NCBI GenBank assembly: GCA_964567755.1
Contig: CAZMNW010000058.1
Coordinates: 1-64,000 of the forward strand
Direction: 5' to 3'
DNA from: DASRJW01 sp964567755
GTDB taxonomy: Bacteria; Krumholzibacteriota; Krumholzibacteriia; G020349025
DNA: 64,000 bases
Part shown: positions 41,316 to 50,909 of the stretch, piece after piece
How the letters are laid out: each line of letters starts with the position of its first letter
Numbering within the stretch: position 1 is the first letter of the stretch
Position numbers and translations under genes: made by a program
The notes under the pieces: model-generated
Told to the model about the DNA's origin: nothing
The model's database searches: none
The model's input: the letters and a program-made list of their open reading frames with translations, nothing else

Positions 41316-43192
41316 TTCCGACGCGGCAGACGCTGGACCTGCAGGCCTTCGTGATGCAGGGAAAAGAGCACTTGCGCGGCCTGCACGCGACGCTCGGAAG
41401 CGTCGAGCCGCCTGAGCAGGCGGTGCTGCAACGGTTGACGCACGCGACGCGGGCTCTGCGCGGCAGCGCCTCTCTCCTCGGTCTCGATGCTTTCCAATCT
41501 TTCCTGGGCCGATTGTTCAGCCTGCTGGAAGATCTGGAGTCGAGCGACGTGCCGTGGTCGGCGCGGCTGCAAGTCCTTCTCGACGAGGCGCATGAGAGTG
41601 CGGGCTCGTACATCGAGGCGCTCGACCGCGGCGATCCGCGGCCGCGTATCGACGAATTGATGCGTGTCGAAGAGCGTCTGGTCTCCTGGCGGCGTGAGGC
41701 CGCGCGGCGCTTCGAAGAACCCGTCCGGCATGCCGATCCGCAACACGTTGTGTCGCAAAGTGACTTGTCGCAGCGGCTGCTGGACCTCGCCACACTCGTG
41801 CGCCAGACACGTGAGCCGCAAGGGGTCTTGGTCGCCGAAATCGAAGCACGGTTGTCGCAGGCCGAGGTGACGGATCTGGGGCGAGAGCTGATCGCTCTCG
41901 GCCAGGCACTGGCGGCGCCACGATTGTCCGTCGCCGCGCCTGTCCCCTTCGAGGAAGGGCTGCGGAATCACTGCGAGGGCGTCCTGCGGTCGCTCGTGGA
42001 TGCAGCGGCACAGGAGGTGCTGGATGAGGCGCGAGAGCGCGGATTGCGTCTGGCACTGCGGGCGACAGGATCTCTGGGAGAAGTGGATGACGAGTTGGGC
42101 GGGGCTCTCCTGGAGATCCTGCGTCACTTGTGGTCCGACAGCCTGGCGCTGCAAGCCGCGCGTGGTGAGGCGCAGATCGACAGCGTGCTGCGTGCGGACG
42201 AGGACCGTTTGATCGTCGAAGTGCGTGACGCCGATGTCCGCAGTCCGCGCGGTGCCGGCGAAGACGATGTCCTCGGCCGGTACCCGGGGCTGCGTCACTC
42301 GCGGCCGCTGGTGGAATCGCTGCAGGGCCTGGTGTGGGTGGAGCCCACGGACGCTCCCGGGTGCCGCTTCCGGTTGTCGCTGCCGCGGGCTACGTCGCAG
42401 TGCGCGGGACTCGTGGTGCGCATCGGTGCGCACGCGATCGCCTTGCCGGCCGCCGCGGTCGAGTCGGTGCATCCATTCGCCGCTGCACATGTCGAGCAAG
42501 ACGGTGCAGGCGCGATGGTCGAAGTGGAAGGCCTGCGCGTCCCTCTCCTGCACCTGGCGTTCGCGCTGCAGGACACGAGCTACGAGGAGCTGGCGCACGA
42601 GTTCGTCGTGGTGATCGGAAGCTTCGAACGTCGCGCAGCGCTGTTGGCTTCCGGACCGTGCGCGGCAAGGCGCGGCGTGTTGCGTCCGGGTGTCATCGGA
42701 CCGTGGCTCGGCTTGTTGGAGACGGGATCGACGCCAGTGCCAGTGCTCGACGTCGCCGGCTTGTTGGGACGGCGTCGGCTTCCGTCGCCGGCAGTGGTCA
42801 CGGATGCGACGACCGCAGCGCGTGTTCCCACCATTCTGGTGGTCAACAGCTCGAACGTCGAGCGCCAAGCCCTCGTCGGCTTGCTTGGCGCGGGCGGACG
42901 GCGAACGTTGGCGGTGCGGTCGGCCGAGGAAGCGTGGGAAGCGCTGGAACGATCGCGCGTCGATCTGATGATCTGCGATTTGCGCTTGCCGGAGATGAAC
43001 GCGCAACGGCTGGCGGAATTGCGCCGCCAGAGCGGCAAGCACAGCGAGATTCCGCTCGTCCTGGTGCTGGCGCGCGCTGGCGAGCAGTCGCACATGGTGC
43101 TGCGACAGCTCCAGGCCCAGGGATTCGTCAGTTCGCCGATCCACGCCGACGAGCTGACCCAGGTTGTGCAGAAGTTCTGGAAGCATGATTGA
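41312..43192 (+). CDS. CheA-like hybrid protein (Hpt-kinase-like-CheW-receiver), catalytically degenerate
   Basis: 626 aa. The Hpt-like helix HATRALRGSASLLGLDAF has Arg where CheA has its phosphoacceptor His. The dimerisation and ATPase region (residues 130-360) keeps the helical framework, but the N box (ILRHLWSDSLALQA) and the G1 DxGxG motif are not conserved. A CheW-like domain follows (CAGLVVRIGAHAIALPAAAV). A receiver domain from about 505 keeps the Asp in LMICDLRLPEMN but lacks the acidic pair (VVNSSN) and the Lys. It is likely a non-kinase scaffold. The GTG start is coupled to the membrane gene upstream. Confidence 0.75.
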   Translation: MIPTRQTLDLQAFVMQGKEHLRGLHATLGSVEPPEQAVLQRLTHATRALRGSASLLGLDAFQSFLGRLFSLLEDLESSDVPWSARLQVLLDEAHESAGSYIEALDRGDPRPRIDELMRVEERLVSWRREAARRFEEPVRHADPQHVVSQSDLSQRLLDLATLVRQTREPQGVLVAEIEARLSQAEVTDLGRELIALGQALAAPRLSVAAPVPFEEGLRNHCEGVLRSLVDAAAQEVLDEARERGLRLALRATGSLGEVDDELGGALLEILRHLWSDSLALQAARGEAQIDSVLRADEDRLIVEVRDADVRSPRGAGEDDVLGRYPGLRHSRPLVESLQGLVWVEPTDAPGCRFRLSLPRATSQCAGLVVRIGAHAIALPAAAVESVHPFAAAHVEQDGAGAMVEVEGLRVPLLHLAFALQDTSYEELAHEFVVVIGSFERRAALLASGPCAARRGVLRPGVIGPWLGLLETGSTPVPVLDVAGLLGRRRLPSPAVVTDATTAARVPTILVVNSSNVERQALVGLLGAGGRRTLAVRSAEEAWEALERSRVDLMICDLRLPEMNAQRLAELRRQSGKHSEIPLVLVLARAGEQSHMVLRQLQAQGFVSSPIHADELTQVVQKFWKHD

Positions 43193-43266
43193 GTTGTGTT
43201 TGCAAGTGGGGTCGCGGGGTGGGTGCGGATAGTTCGAAGGTGACTGCAACGAAGGCAGGGGATGCC

Positions 43267-43491
43267 ATGAGCGAGTTGAAGACGAGCGAGTACGCCAACA
43301 TCTATATCGGCGGCGATGAGGGAACCAGTGCCGTCATGACCTCGATGGAGGCGGCCGAGTATTTGAAGATGCACGTCAAGACCGTGTGCCGCCTGGCCAA
43401 GGAAGGCAAGATTCCGGCGAAGAAGGTCGGCAGCGAATGGCGGTTCTTGAAGAACATTCTCGACAAGTGGCTCGCCGAGGAGATGGGTTGA
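43267..43491 (+). CDS. Excisionase-type helix-turn-helix DNA-binding protein
   Basis: 74 aa. The HTH (MerR/excisionase-like) spans MTSMEAAEYLKMHVKTVCRL and AKEGKIPAKKVGSEWRFLKN, the whole C-terminal two thirds. ATG 43267 has AGGGGA upstream; the frame opens earlier at 43189. Such one-domain proteins are transcription regulators or recombination directionality factors. With no integrase nearby, a regulatory role in the cluster is more likely. It is followed 18 bp later by the STAS/HD-GYP gene. Confidence 0.8.
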   Translation: MSELKTSEYANIYIGGDEGTSAVMTSMEAAEYLKMHVKTVCRLAKEGKIPAKKVGSEWRFLKNILDKWLAEEMG

Positions 43492-43509
43492 GCGACGAAG
43501 GACGGGAGC

Positions 43510-45849
43510 ATGGGTCAGCGAGACGCCGTTCGGGAAGTCCGATTCACGCGACTGCCGTGTGAAGATCGGGACATCGCGATCTTCGGGATCTCCGGATCCT
43601 TGGGACCCGCGGCGCGACCGCCTCTCATGCGTCTGTTCCAAGAATGCCGCCAGCGTCAGCTGTCGCGTGTCGTGCTCGACTTGAGCGCTGTCGACTCCCT
43701 GGGCGGGGGTGGCGCGCGTGCCTTGAACGCGTTCGCGGCGGAACGCGCAGCACAAGGTTGGTCGACGGCATTTCGCGTCGACTCCGCGACCCTGCGGAGC
43801 TTCCTGAGCCGGGATCCCAACCTTCAGCCTCCGGCGATGGCGGAGACTTTGGAAGGTGCCATGGGCGCTGTCAGAGCGCATGCGCGCGGCCCGGAGCGCG
43901 ACGTCGAGCCTGCAGTATCGCAGCGTGCACAAGGTGCGAGCACGCCAGGGCGGCGCGGGGACGTCGAGCTCGACCGTTTGCTCGTGGCCATCGGTCTCGG
44001 CGAAGGCAAGGAATCGGAAGAGTTTTCCGAGCTCGAGGTGGCGCAAGCGTTCGAGGCCAGCGAAATCGAGGTCCCGACACGTCTGTGGATGCCGCTCATG
44101 GCCGACGATGGCACATTGGAGTTGGAGGAGCTGGCCACCTGGTGGCGTGAGACGTTGCGCGCCCAGGGTTTGGCGGCGCACGTGGCGGTGTTCGCGTTGC
44201 AACCGGATGGGGCCTACCATCCGGTGACGTCGACAGGCATCGATCTGGATCGTGGTCTGCAGTACCACGGCCAGCTGGCGCGACGCGTGCGCGAGCAGCG
44301 CGGGCCGGCGTTTCTCTTCGACCTTTGCCTCGAACCTCTGGATGCGGACGAGCAGGACATCGTCAGTGCCCTCAACTGCGCCGTGGTGGCGCGGACGGAG
44401 AACGACGATCACGTCGAGCTGCTGCTCTTTCTGGCCAAGGAGCGTCCAGGAGACGATTACACGCTCGACGAACTGCAGGCATTGGAAGCGTTGTTGGTCG
44501 AATCTCCGGTGCAGGAATTGCCGCCGGTGGCGGCTATCGCTGCGCCGGTCGCCATCGAACCGGTCGTGTCTCTGCCGGTTCGTGTCGAACCTGCGCCGTT
44601 CGCGACCGAGCTTGTTGCCCGGCGCGAAACCCGGCAAGCCACATCCGAGATGCTGGCGCCACCAACGCGGAGCGACAACGCCTTGCTCGTGCGCGGCCCG
44701 GCCAGCGTCCTCGGGGCGCCGGCTTTCCAGGAGAGCGATCGCGAGCGGCTGTTGCGGCGCAAGGTGACGCAGCTGCGCGACATCGTTGGCTTGTCCCGGA
44801 GTTTCGATGCCGCATTCGGCACGTCGCGCCTGATCGAGGTCCTGGTGTTGTCGGTCGTCTCGGTGGCGCGCACTGAAACCGTCCTTTACTTCGGTGAACG
44901 CGACGGCGAGTTCTTTCTCACCCATCACCGCGGGCTCGACCGCCAGGCGCTGCCGGAAATGGCCTTGCGTGGCGATTCGACGTTGGTGCGAGCGACGCTG
45001 CAGACCGACGGCGCACTGCGCATCGCCGACGATGCGCACATCGCGGCGGAAGAACAAGCCTGGGCGCGCCAACACGGGTTCACACTGTCGATCGCATTCC
45101 GGGTCAAGGAGCGTGTGCTGGGCTTGTTGCTCTTGGGTGGCAGCCGGCACGGCGAGCCCGATCTCGAGATGCTGGCGCACCTGCTCGACCAAGCAGCTCT
45201 CGCGTACGACCGCGGGCTCCTGTACGAAACGATGCAGGACCACACCCTCGGCGTTGTGCGCGGCCTGGTGACGCTGATCGAAAAGTGCAGCGGTCAAGAC
45301 GCAGGCGCCACGGAACGCGTGGTGCGCACCGTGCAAGCGCTGGCGCAAGAAGTCCAGTTCCCAGAGAATACGCGGCGCGATCTCGCCTACGGCGCGGTGC
45401 TGCGCGACATCGGCATGCTGCGCATCGATCCGGCCATCCTGCGCTCCAGCGGCCAACTCACCGCGGACCAATGGGAGATCGTGCGCCGCCATACCATCGA
45501 TGGTGCCGCGATCATGCGGCAGATGCGCTTCGGCGATGTCGCGATCGACATCGTCATGCATCACCACGAGGCGTACAACGGCGAAGGCTATCCCTCGGGT
45601 CTGCGCGGGCGCGCGATCCCGATGGGCGCGCGCATCGTGGCCGTGTCCGAATCGTATGTGAAGATGACGATGGATCGGCCGTATCGCAAGGCGCTCGGCC
45701 AAGTCGAAGCGCTGGAGAGCCTGGCGGAGAATTGGGGTTTGCGCTACGACCCGCTGATCGTGGATGCGTTGGTGCGGGTGGTCAATCGCGAGCTCAGCTT
45801 GGGCTTGGATGCCGACCTCGACGTCGCACGTGAGCTCTTCGGGGTGTGA
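43510..45849 (+). CDS. STAS-GAF-HD-GYP protein with inactivated HD-GYP site
   Basis: 779 aa. An N-terminal STAS-like domain (VVLDLSAVDSLGGGGARALN) is followed by a GAF-like region near 180-290, a linker, a second GAF near 415-570, and an HD-GYP domain from about 580. In the last, the HD dyad reads VLRDIGM instead of LHDIGK, and the later metal-binding Asp is missing (AVSESYVKMTMDRPYRKAL), while MHHHEAYNGEGYPSGLRG keeps HHxE and GYP. It therefore cannot be a normal c-di-GMP phosphodiesterase and may act as a c-di-GMP or partner-binding receptor. The gene directly follows the HTH gene and is two bases from the next. Confidence 0.8.
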   Translation: MGQRDAVREVRFTRLPCEDRDIAIFGISGSLGPAARPPLMRLFQECRQRQLSRVVLDLSAVDSLGGGGARALNAFAAERAAQGWSTAFRVDSATLRSFLSRDPNLQPPAMAETLEGAMGAVRAHARGPERDVEPAVSQRAQGASTPGRRGDVELDRLLVAIGLGEGKESEEFSELEVAQAFEASEIEVPTRLWMPLMADDGTLELEELATWWRETLRAQGLAAHVAVFALQPDGAYHPVTSTGIDLDRGLQYHGQLARRVREQRGPAFLFDLCLEPLDADEQDIVSALNCAVVARTENDDHVELLLFLAKERPGDDYTLDELQALEALLVESPVQELPPVAAIAAPVAIEPVVSLPVRVEPAPFATELVARRETRQATSEMLAPPTRSDNALLVRGPASVLGAPAFQESDRERLLRRKVTQLRDIVGLSRSFDAAFGTSRLIEVLVLSVVSVARTETVLYFGERDGEFFLTHHRGLDRQALPEMALRGDSTLVRATLQTDGALRIADDAHIAAEEQAWARQHGFTLSIAFRVKERVLGLLLLGGSRHGEPDLEMLAHLLDQAALAYDRGLLYETMQDHTLGVVRGLVTLIEKCSGQDAGATERVVRTVQALAQEVQFPENTRRDLAYGAVLRDIGMLRIDPAILRSSGQLTADQWEIVRRHTIDGAAIMRQMRFGDVAIDIVMHHHEAYNGEGYPSGLRGRAIPMGARIVAVSESYVKMTMDRPYRKALGQVEALESLAENWGLRYDPLIVDALVRVVNRELSLGLDADLDVARELFGV

Positions 45850-45850
45850 G

Positions 45851-47719
45851 ATGACGAAGCGCAAGTCCGAGGTTCCGGAGGCTCCGTCCTGCGTCCATGA
45901 CGACGAGGATGCCTACCGCGCCGGCGGCTCGCCGGCGGGAGAAGCATTCGCGTCCGGTCTCTTCGAGGCGAGCGATCTGCAATTGCAGCGCTTGGAGGAC
46001 GAGACGCCATGGCGCCGGCGCGCCGGTTGGGTCGCAGCGCTGGCGCAGCAAGGTGGCGCGCAGAACAACTCGGCCGCAACGGGCGAAGATGGCGCAGTGG
46101 AACCGGAGTCGCTGGCCGACCCGCGTCACGTGCGCCCGACACCGCCCGTGCCCGATACCGAAGCCGACGCCAAGGCTGCTGACGAAGTCCTCTTGAGCGA
46201 GTTGCGCTTGCTCGTCGTGCATCCGAACCTCGGGACGCGCAAGCAGGTGGCGTCGGTGATGTCGCAGGCCGGTTTGCAGGTTTCGACCTGCGGGCAGGCC
46301 GAGCAAGCGATTCTCCAGGTGCTGCACGAGCGGCCGGACGCGGTGCTCTCCGAGCTCGACGTCTCCGGGTTCGATGCCATCGGCATGTGCCGAGCGCTGC
46401 ACGATCGCGTGCCCGAGATTCCGGTGCTGCTGGTCGCGTCCGGAGACGACGAGGGTTCCTACAGCCTGGCGATGGAGGCAGGCGCCGCGGACTACATGCG
46501 CCGGCCGGTGACGCCGACATTCGTCGCCGAGCGCTTGCGCAGCGTCGTCGCGCGGGCGCGGGCTGGCGTCAATCACCGTCGACGCGACGCAGCGGCGCAC
46601 TCGGAACCGGTGCGCGGCTCGCAGAACTTGAGTCGCGAGCTGCGCCGGCAAGAGCTCAAGATCCAATCGTTGTTCGAGCTGTCCCAGAACGTCGTGGGCT
46701 GCTTGGAGCTCGACGACCTGTACCAGGGCTTCATGCTCACCGCCATGGGTCAGATCGGGCTCGCATCCGGAGCGCTCTTTCACCTCGATGCCTCGAGCCG
46801 GGTGCTGGATGTCGTTTGTCGCGGGGTGGCCGTCCGTGAAGCGCGCCGCCTGCTGGATTTCCGCGCCGGGCTCGGACTCTATTTGCTGCGCGCGCCACAG
46901 CCGTTGCTGCTCGAGGAACAGATCTTCCCGCGCGAGCTGGCGAGCGAGGTGCGAGCGGCGCGCGAGACGGGGTTCGGCGTCGCCTGTCCCATGGCGGCGA
47001 AGGGCGCACCCGTTGGGGTGGCGCTGTTCGGCCACAAGGTCTCCGGTTTGCCATTCACGGCCGACGATCTGGTGATGCTGACGGCGGTGTGCAACTTCGC
47101 CGGGCCGGCGCTGGAAGGCGCGCGGCTCTACAGCGAGCTGCATCGTACCTATCTTTCCACGGTGCGCGCCTTCGTGTCGTCGCTCGAGGCCAAGGATACG
47201 TACACCCGCGGGCACTCGGAACGCGTCGCCGATTACGCGCGCGTCGTCGGCGGCACCATGGGGCTCGGACGCCACGAAATCGACATGCTGGTGTTCGGCG
47301 CCGTGTTGCACGACATCGGCAAGATCGGAGTCTCCGAAGGGATCTTGAACAAGCCCGGGCCGTTGACGCCAGAGGAATGGCGCGTCGTGCGCGCTCACCC
47401 CGAGATGGGCGCGCGCATCATCAGCAACATCGACTACCTCGAACCTGCGATCGGTGTCATCTTGCACCACCACGAGCGCATCGATGGCCGTGGGTACCCG
47501 CATGGCCTCGTCGGCAGCGACATCGAGCTCGGGACGCGCATCGTCACCGTCGTCGACAGCTTCGATGCCATGACCACCAACCGCCCTTACCGCATCGCCA
47601 TGCCGGTCGAGAAGGCGATCACCCTGCTCCGCGGCAACTCCGGGCGCCAGTTCGACCCGGAGATCGTGACGCGCTTCATCGATCTCATCGAAGCCGGCAC
47701 GATCGAAGTGCGGGCCTGA
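45851..47719 (+). CDS. Receiver-GAF-HD-GYP response regulator with intact phosphodiesterase site
   Basis: 622 aa. An acidic N-terminal 115 residues precede a receiver-like domain whose active site is degenerate: VVHPN replaces the acidic pair, SELDVSG has Glu at the phosphoacceptor Asp, and the Lys is Arg (YMRRPVTP). A GAF domain covers about 275-430. The HD-GYP domain is complete: VLHDIGKIG, ILHHHERIDGRGYPHGL, VVDSFDAMTTNRPYR. It should hydrolyse c-di-GMP, making it the likely active output of the cluster, with the preceding degenerate homologue as a regulatory partner. It is phosphorylation-independent by sequence. Confidence 0.88.
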   Translation: MTKRKSEVPEAPSCVHDDEDAYRAGGSPAGEAFASGLFEASDLQLQRLEDETPWRRRAGWVAALAQQGGAQNNSAATGEDGAVEPESLADPRHVRPTPPVPDTEADAKAADEVLLSELRLLVVHPNLGTRKQVASVMSQAGLQVSTCGQAEQAILQVLHERPDAVLSELDVSGFDAIGMCRALHDRVPEIPVLLVASGDDEGSYSLAMEAGAADYMRRPVTPTFVAERLRSVVARARAGVNHRRRDAAAHSEPVRGSQNLSRELRRQELKIQSLFELSQNVVGCLELDDLYQGFMLTAMGQIGLASGALFHLDASSRVLDVVCRGVAVREARRLLDFRAGLGLYLLRAPQPLLLEEQIFPRELASEVRAARETGFGVACPMAAKGAPVGVALFGHKVSGLPFTADDLVMLTAVCNFAGPALEGARLYSELHRTYLSTVRAFVSSLEAKDTYTRGHSERVADYARVVGGTMGLGRHEIDMLVFGAVLHDIGKIGVSEGILNKPGPLTPEEWRVVRAHPEMGARIISNIDYLEPAIGVILHHHERIDGRGYPHGLVGSDIELGTRIVTVVDSFDAMTTNRPYRIAMPVEKAITLLRGNSGRQFDPEIVTRFIDLIEAGTIEVRA

Positions 47720-47875
47720 CCCGCCTGCCGAGCGCCGCGAGCGCACCCCCAACCGAACACTTCACGCGGTGCACATCGCGCCACGAGAACCTCTCCGCCG
47801 CCATCGTGCCCCCTCGTCTCGCCGGACTTTCCGCAGCTCATGGCACACGCTATTCTCGTCCGCGGAGGAAGAGTC

Positions 47876-48934
47876 GTGCGAAGCTCACTACAGACCATGG
47901 TCCTGCTGGCGCTCGCGGTCGGTGCGTGCGAGAAGCCTGGCGAGGGTCCCGGGCGCGCGGTGCAGTTGCAGCTCGCCGAAGCGGGTACGGCGGCAACATC
48001 GGCGCCCAGCGTCAAAGTGCACGGCATCGTGCTCTCGACACACGGGGGTGGGCGAGACTGGGGCTCGGAGAACATCGAGTCGACGATGGCGGATCTGCGC
48101 GCGGTGGGCGCGACCTGGGTGAGCATCCATCCGTATGCGCGCATTGGCGAGGATGGAACGGTCGCTTTTCGCCCGATCGATCCGAGCGCGCCGCCAGCGC
48201 ATCTGACGCGCCCCATCGCGGCTGCCCACGCCGCAGGTCTAAAGATCGCGATCACGCCGCATTTAGCCTACTGGGGGTCTTCGTTCAGCTGGGCCGGCGA
48301 CATCGAGTTCTCGACGGCCGACGAGTGGCAACGCTTTTTCGACACCTACACACGTTGGGTCGTGACGTTGGCGCAGGCGTGTCCCGATGCCGATGGCTTC
48401 ATCCTCGGCACCGAGATCGATCGCACCTTGGGTCACGAGGAACACTGGCGTGAGTTGATCCGCCAGGTGCGCTCGGTGACGTCGGCGCCGCTCACCTATG
48501 GCGCCAACTGGACGGACTATGCCCGCGTGCCATTCTGGGATGCGCTGGATGTGATCGGCGTGCAAGCCTACTTTCCGCTGGCCGACAGCATCGGCGCCAG
48601 TGTGGCCGAGATCGAAGCCGGATGGGCGGCACGGATGATGGAGCTGCACGAGTTCGCGGCAACGAAAAATCGCCGCGTCGTCTTCACCGAGCTCGGATAC
48701 AACCGCGCGTTCGCAGCGCCGCTCAGGCCCTGGGATGCTGCCGTCGATGGCATCGAGGCCGAGGACGTGCAGGAGGCGTGTCTCCGCATCGCTCTTGCCG
48801 CCGTCGAGCGCGAGCCCAGCGTGGCCGGAGCCTTCCTGTGGAAGTGGTTCCCGAATCCACATCCCGTGGGGCGTAACTTCCAATTGGCGACGCCGCGGCT
48901 CAAACGCGCCATCGCCGACGTCTGGCTCGATTGA
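47876..48934 (+). CDS. Lipoprotein glycoside hydrolase, GH113-like TIM barrel
   Basis: 352 aa. GTG 47876 has GGAGG at seven bases and gives a lipoprotein signal ending in the lipobox VGAC. The barrel matches GH113-type mannanases: WVSIHPYARI early, GFILGTEIDRT with the acid/base Glu, and VVFTELGYNR with the nucleophile Glu near the end. FLWKWFPNPHPVGRNF is the closing strand. It probably cleaves beta-linked mannose or related surface polysaccharide. Its end overlaps or abuts the YwiC-like gene. Confidence 0.8.
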   Translation: MRSSLQTMVLLALAVGACEKPGEGPGRAVQLQLAEAGTAATSAPSVKVHGIVLSTHGGGRDWGSENIESTMADLRAVGATWVSIHPYARIGEDGTVAFRPIDPSAPPAHLTRPIAAAHAAGLKIAITPHLAYWGSSFSWAGDIEFSTADEWQRFFDTYTRWVVTLAQACPDADGFILGTEIDRTLGHEEHWRELIRQVRSVTSAPLTYGANWTDYARVPFWDALDVIGVQAYFPLADSIGASVAEIEAGWAARMMELHEFAATKNRRVVFTELGYNRAFAAPLRPWDAAVDGIEAEDVQEACLRIALAAVEREPSVAGAFLWKWFPNPHPVGRNFQLATPRLKRAIADVWLD

Positions 48935-48951
48935 GGCGCAACCCCGGACTC

Positions 48952-49728
48952 ATGTTGCCTAAAGAGCACGGCGCGTGGGCCATGTTGTACGTGCCCTTCG
49001 TTCTCGGCGTGGTCGTGGCGGGGCGCGTCGTCTGGCCGACGGTGTGGGCGCTGCTCGCCATCACGGCACTCTTCTTCGGGCGCGAGGCGCTGCGCCGGCT
49101 GCGCCGGGCTCGGCAACACCAGCATCCTCGGCCCCATGTCCAACGCGGCCTCATCCTCGAGTTGGGAATTCTGGTCACCTGCGCCGGCTTGTTGTTGTTT
49201 CGCCATCGTCTCTACGGCTTTCTTCCGCTCGGCCTGGGCGCGGTGCTGGTGCTCGCGTTCAACCTCGAACGCGCCGAGCAGCGCGAGGACCGAAGGATTC
49301 TCTCCGAGCTTCTCGCCATCGTTGGATTCGCGATGGCAGCGCCCGCTGCGTATTACGCCTCGGCCGGAATTTGGCGACACGAGGCGCTCTGGCTCTGGGG
49401 GCTTTGCTGGGCCTACTTCGCCAGCAGCGTCTTTTACGTGAAGCAGGTGGTTCTCGGTGTCCAACCCCGGCGCTGGGTCGAGTACAAGGCGATGCGCCCG
49501 TGGGTCATTGCCTATCACGCAGCGCTTCTGTTGTCGTTGGTCTGTCTCGTGTCCTGGGGAAACATATCTCCGTGGATCCTGTGCGCCTTCGCGCCGATCC
49601 TCTGGCGCAGCGCGTGGGCGCTCCTCCGCCGGCCGGTTCGGCTCGATCTCCGGCGCATCGGGACTCTCGAAATCGTCTACGCGCTCACATTTCTCGTCTT
49701 CACCGCGCTCACGTTTCGGCTTCCTTGA
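48952..49728 (+). CDS. YwiC-like integral membrane protein
   Basis: 258 aa, about seven membrane helices. The family hallmark PKEHGAWAMLYVPFVLG is at the very start, supporting ATG 48952; TTG 48931, overlapping the previous stop, is an alternative. Other segments are FFGREALRRLRRAR and FASSVFYVKQVVL. Family proteins resemble UbiA-type prenyltransferases in topology but have no proven activity; in Bacillus ywiC lies near nitrate-respiration genes. A hairpin GACAGCG/CGCTGTC (49727-49747) begins at its stop codon and may end transcription. Confidence 0.8.
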   Translation: MLPKEHGAWAMLYVPFVLGVVVAGRVVWPTVWALLAITALFFGREALRRLRRARQHQHPRPHVQRGLILELGILVTCAGLLLFRHRLYGFLPLGLGAVLVLAFNLERAEQREDRRILSELLAIVGFAMAAPAAYYASAGIWRHEALWLWGLCWAYFASSVFYVKQVVLGVQPRRWVEYKAMRPWVIAYHAALLLSLVCLVSWGNISPWILCAFAPILWRSAWALLRRPVRLDLRRIGTLEIVYALTFLVFTALTFRLP

Positions 49729-50197
49729 CAGCGTGACGAGCGCTGTCGCCCGCGTCGACAACCTGTGTCGCGCCGGATGACCGGTGCATCGCTCCAGTGC
49801 ATCTTTCGCATGCGCCCGCCCGCGATTTTCGCCACGCTGAGTTTGGGATGACTCTTGCCATGGGCCGTTGGTGCAGCGGCGTCGTCGGCACGCAGGCACT
49901 GGGAGGAGTCTGCGGAGTCGGCCGGGGTCGTGGCACCCAGATCGGCGGGCAGTGATGTCCGGCGACCGAACGGGGCGGTCGCTCTACGGGACGGTGTGGG
50001 CTCGGGGCTCTAGCCCGAGGGCCGGCGGTCCGCGCCGCTGCAACCTTTCATCCTCGAGCGAACGCTGCGAGTGATCGCCTCCGTGTGGACTTTCGTGCAC
50101 GACCGGCTTAGCGTGTGTCGCTGCGGTGGCCGCCTGCGCGCGGTGACCGTATTGTCGCGCATGCCGTCATCGGGGGCCATTCACTCCGGAGCGGGGT
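49729..50197. other. 470-bp intergenic region
   Basis: The hairpin GACAGCG-7 nt-CGCTGTC (49727-49747) follows the YwiC-like gene without a T tract. The rest is GC-rich, with CTCGGGGCTCTAGCCCGAG (50001-50019, an inverted repeat), but no open frame, tRNA or conserved element was recognised. The next gene's TTG has GGAGCGGGG just upstream. Confidence 0.5.
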
Positions 50198-50884
50198 TTG
50201 ACCGAGGGCGTCTATCCGTTCGTGCCGCTCGAGTTCGAACGGCTGCCTGTCGACGAGCAGCGGCGGCGCGTGTGCGAGTTCTTGCGTGTGACGGCGCGCC
50301 GGCGCACGGTGCGGCAATTTGCCGCCGACCCGGTGCCGTTCGAGATCGTCGAAGCGGCAATTCGCGTGGCTGCGAGCGCACCTTCTGGCGCCAATCAGCA
50401 ACCCTGGCGTTTCGTCGTCGTCTCGAATCCCGAGATCAAACGGCGCATTCGCGAGGCGGCCGAGACCGAGGAACGCACCAACTACGAGCAGCGCTTTCCC
50501 GATGAGTGGCTCGAAGCGCTGCGGCCGCTCGGCACCGATTGGCACAAGGAATTCCTCGAGATCGCGCCCTATCTCATCGTCGTGTTCCGCGTCAACTATG
50601 GCCTCGAACACGAGCCCGACCGCAAGATGCGCCACGTGAAGCATTATTACGTCATGGAATCCGTCGGTATCGCGGTGGGGTTCCTGCTGGCGGCGCTGCA
50701 CTGGGCGGGGCTCGCCACGCTCACGCACACGCCGAGCCCGATGGCGTTCCTGAGCGAGATCCTGGGGCGGCCTGCCAACGAAAAGCCGTACCTCGTGATC
50801 CCCGTCGGCTACCCGGCACCGGACGCCCAAGTACCCGATATCCAGCGCAAGTCGCTGGACGAAGTGCTTCTACGTTTCGAGTGA
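50198..50884 (+). CDS. Nitroreductase-superfamily flavoprotein, iodotyrosine-deiodinase-like
   Basis: 228 aa. FMN-binding motifs are RRRTVRQFAADPVP, ASAPSGANQQPWRFVVV and HTPSPMAFLSEILGRPANEK, the last typical of the IYD branch. The lid region FPDEWLEALRPLGTDWHKEF also fits that branch, where it closes over the halotyrosine. It probably performs reductive dehalogenation of a halogenated aromatic, but a general nitroreductase role is not excluded. The TTG start is inferred from the weak GGAGCGGGG and the lack of a better codon. It is convergent with arsS. Confidence 0.82.
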   Translation: MTEGVYPFVPLEFERLPVDEQRRRVCEFLRVTARRRTVRQFAADPVPFEIVEAAIRVAASAPSGANQQPWRFVVVSNPEIKRRIREAAETEERTNYEQRFPDEWLEALRPLGTDWHKEFLEIAPYLIVVFRVNYGLEHEPDRKMRHVKHYYVMESVGIAVGFLLAALHWAGLATLTHTPSPMAFLSEILGRPANEKPYLVIPVGYPAPDAQVPDIQRKSLDEVLLRFE

Positions 50885-50909
50885 GCCAGCCTCGAAGTGC
50901 CGGCGCGCT

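Noticed and set aside
39341..45864. Very long open frames on the minus strand (1302 and 1094 codons)
   Set aside because: They are antisense to plus-strand genes with clear CheA-like, STAS and HD-GYP domains. The translations are low-complexity and His/Arg/Gln-rich, as expected from GC-rich shadow frames.
45794..47752. 652-codon minus-strand frame
   Set aside because: Antisense to the receiver-GAF-HD-GYP gene, with no recognisable motif and composition typical of a shadow.
49999..50050. tRNA gene in the GC-rich inverted repeat region
   Set aside because: No T-loop GTTCGA-type sequence or complete cloverleaf could be drawn.
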